DNA of 6,442 nt from assembly GCA_028691435.1 (NCBI GenBank), contig JAQUZG010000004.1, positions 34,285 to 40,726 on the forward strand, given 5' to 3'. Positions 6,225 through 6,442 of this stretch are shown here, in pieces. The position numbers were made by a program, and so were the translations under genes. Each line of letters begins with the position of its first letter. The first letter of the stretch is position 1. Origin of the DNA: Candidatus Iainarchaeum sp. Lineage in GTDB: Archaea > Iainarchaeota > Iainarchaeia > Iainarchaeales > JAAZKV01. The notes below the pieces were generated by a model. It searched no databases. It had not been told where the DNA came from and saw only the letters and a program-made list of their open reading frames with translations.

Positions 6225-6324
6225 AATCAAAATTATGGCATAAATGTCATTAACCTTTTAGAAAAGGGTCAATCAAAATTATGGCATAAATGTCATTAAC
6301 CTTTTAGAAAAGGTTAATCAAAAA
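6207..6324 (+). repeat. 46-bp tandem repeat, about 2.5 copies
   Basis: Copy 1 (6207-6252) and copy 2 (6253-6298) are identical except for A6220 versus G6266; copy 3 (6299-6324) matches only the first half, with a one-base deletion and a C-to-T change. The period is exactly 46. Each full unit holds two dyads: ACCTTTT...AAAAGGT-type, and ATGGCAT/ATGTCAT (6235-6241 with 6244-6250, one G-U pair). There are no spacers, so it is not a CRISPR array. It could be a replication-slippage minisatellite in the operon's 3' region or a string of RNA hairpins. No reading frame with an RBS uses it. Confidence 0.9.
6295..6318 (+). repeat. Perfect 11-bp palindromic hairpin in repeat copy 3
   Basis: ATTAACCTTTT (6295-6305) is the exact reverse complement of AAAAGGTTAAT (6308-6318), with a two-base AG centre (four-base loop if the innermost pair opens). 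It is the same structure as at 6206-6224, but the G-C closing pair next to ACC/GGT there is an A-T pair here. Confidence 0.7.
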
Positions 6325-6356
6325 GTGAAGTGTGTTGCATTGAAAATGGATGCACT

Positions 6357-6388
6357 TTTATAATTCACAAAAACAGTGAATTTATAAA
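6357..6388 (+). repeat. Long bulged inverted repeat
   Basis: TTTATAATTCAC (6357-6368) pairs with GTGAATTTATAAA (6376-6388) apart from one extra T, around a seven-base loop AAAAACA. It contains a perfect seven-base-pair core (AATTCAC/GTGAATT, 6362-6368 with 6376-6382). Its right arm includes the TATA-like element at 6381-6389, so DNA-level and RNA-level roles cannot be separated from sequence alone. Confidence 0.6.
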
Positions 6389-6389
6389 T
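6381..6389 (+). promoter_or_regulatory. Possible TATA box for a downstream gene
   Basis: TTTATAAAT resembles an archaeal TATA element, nearly the same string as at 2241-2250. A start about 25 bases on would fall near 6410, ahead of the GGAG-rich end of the window. This would give the next gene its own promoter after the repeat. AT-rich background makes chance occurrence likely. Confidence 0.3.
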
Positions 6390-6442
6390 GGTTACTATTG
6401 TAATTATTTTAACCTTGAGAAGCTTATGCGGAGTAAGGAGAA

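Larger units (their letters stand above)
6325..6442 (+). other. Non-coding tail before the next, unseen gene
   Basis: I see no supportable gene here. It contains TGCAT (6336-6340) facing ATGCA (6350-6354), a longer bulged stem at 6357-6388, a TATA-like element, and at the very end GGAGTAAGGAG (6430-6440), which could be the RBS of a gene starting just past the window. An ATG at 6388 (reading MVTIVIILTL...) and one at 6426 stay open to the edge but have no good RBS and resemble nothing I know. In many archaea rpl30e, nusA or rps12 follows rpoA2; which gene follows here cannot be told. Confidence 0.5.

Noticed and set aside
5709..6230. Long reverse-strand open frame opposite rpoA2
   Set aside because: It lies fully opposite conserved A'' codons, has a low-complexity composition expected from an AT-rich antisense strand, and has no RBS.
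6207..6324. CRISPR array
   Set aside because: The 46-base units abut with no unique spacers and there are only about 2.5 copies.
6388..6442. Start of a coding gene at ATG 6388 (MVTIVIILTL...) or ATG 6426
   Set aside because: Neither has a GGTG-type site at proper spacing as the other genes do, neither resembles a known downstream neighbour, and too few codons are visible.
6411..6442. tRNA or rRNA start
   Set aside because: The small CTTA/TAAG stem with a seven-base loop lacks the conserved T before an anticodon and no acceptor or T-arm is visible; no rRNA 5' motif is seen.

Overview
This window is a piece of an archaeal core RNA polymerase operon. It holds, all on the + strand, the 3' end of the gene for subunit B'' (rpoB2, cut off by the window edge), then complete genes for B' (rpoB1), A' (rpoA1) and A'' (rpoA2). 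Splitting both large subunits (B into B''/B', A into A'/A'') is an archaeal trait, and the Shine-Dalgarno sites (GGTGA/GGTGAT just before each ATG) match the archaeal 16S tail. The DNA is very AT-rich. Several residues that are nearly invariant in cultivated Euryarchaeota and Crenarchaeota are changed. Together this suggests an uncultivated, fast-evolving archaeon, most likely a DPANN-type lineage such as Woese-/Pacearchaeota. That placement is inference, not something the window proves.

Layout: 1-294 B'' C-terminal part (fork/rifampicin-pocket equivalent); 295-362 A/T-only-looking spacer with a good RBS; 363-2177 B'; 2178-2280 spacer with two inverted repeats, a TATA-like element and the RBS; 2281-4878 A' (a GTG at 2272 is an alternative start); 4879-4893 a 15-base gap that is mostly RBS; 4894-6207 A''; 6208-6442 non-coding tail with a 46-bp tandem repeat (about 2.5 copies), further hairpins, and a possible promoter or leader for a gene beyond the window.

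The four products assemble into one enzyme. B''/B' form one side of the active cleft (fork, hybrid-binding and wall/anchor parts). A' carries the NADFDGD metal site and the bridge helix. A'' carries the trigger loop and jaw. Tight linkage suggests one transcript made in the order the subunits join.

There is no accessory or mobile system here. The points worth a second look are (i) unusual substitutions at NTP-facing positions in four places (bridge helix, trigger loop, the B' SPRNT-equivalent motif and the B' ED pair), some resembling the bacterial version of the motif, (ii) a highly acidic N-terminal extension on A'', and (iii) the hairpin-forming 46-bp tandem repeat that begins inside the rpoA2 stop codon and shows a stem-preserving base change. 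Family comparisons are from memory of conserved motifs; no alignment was run.
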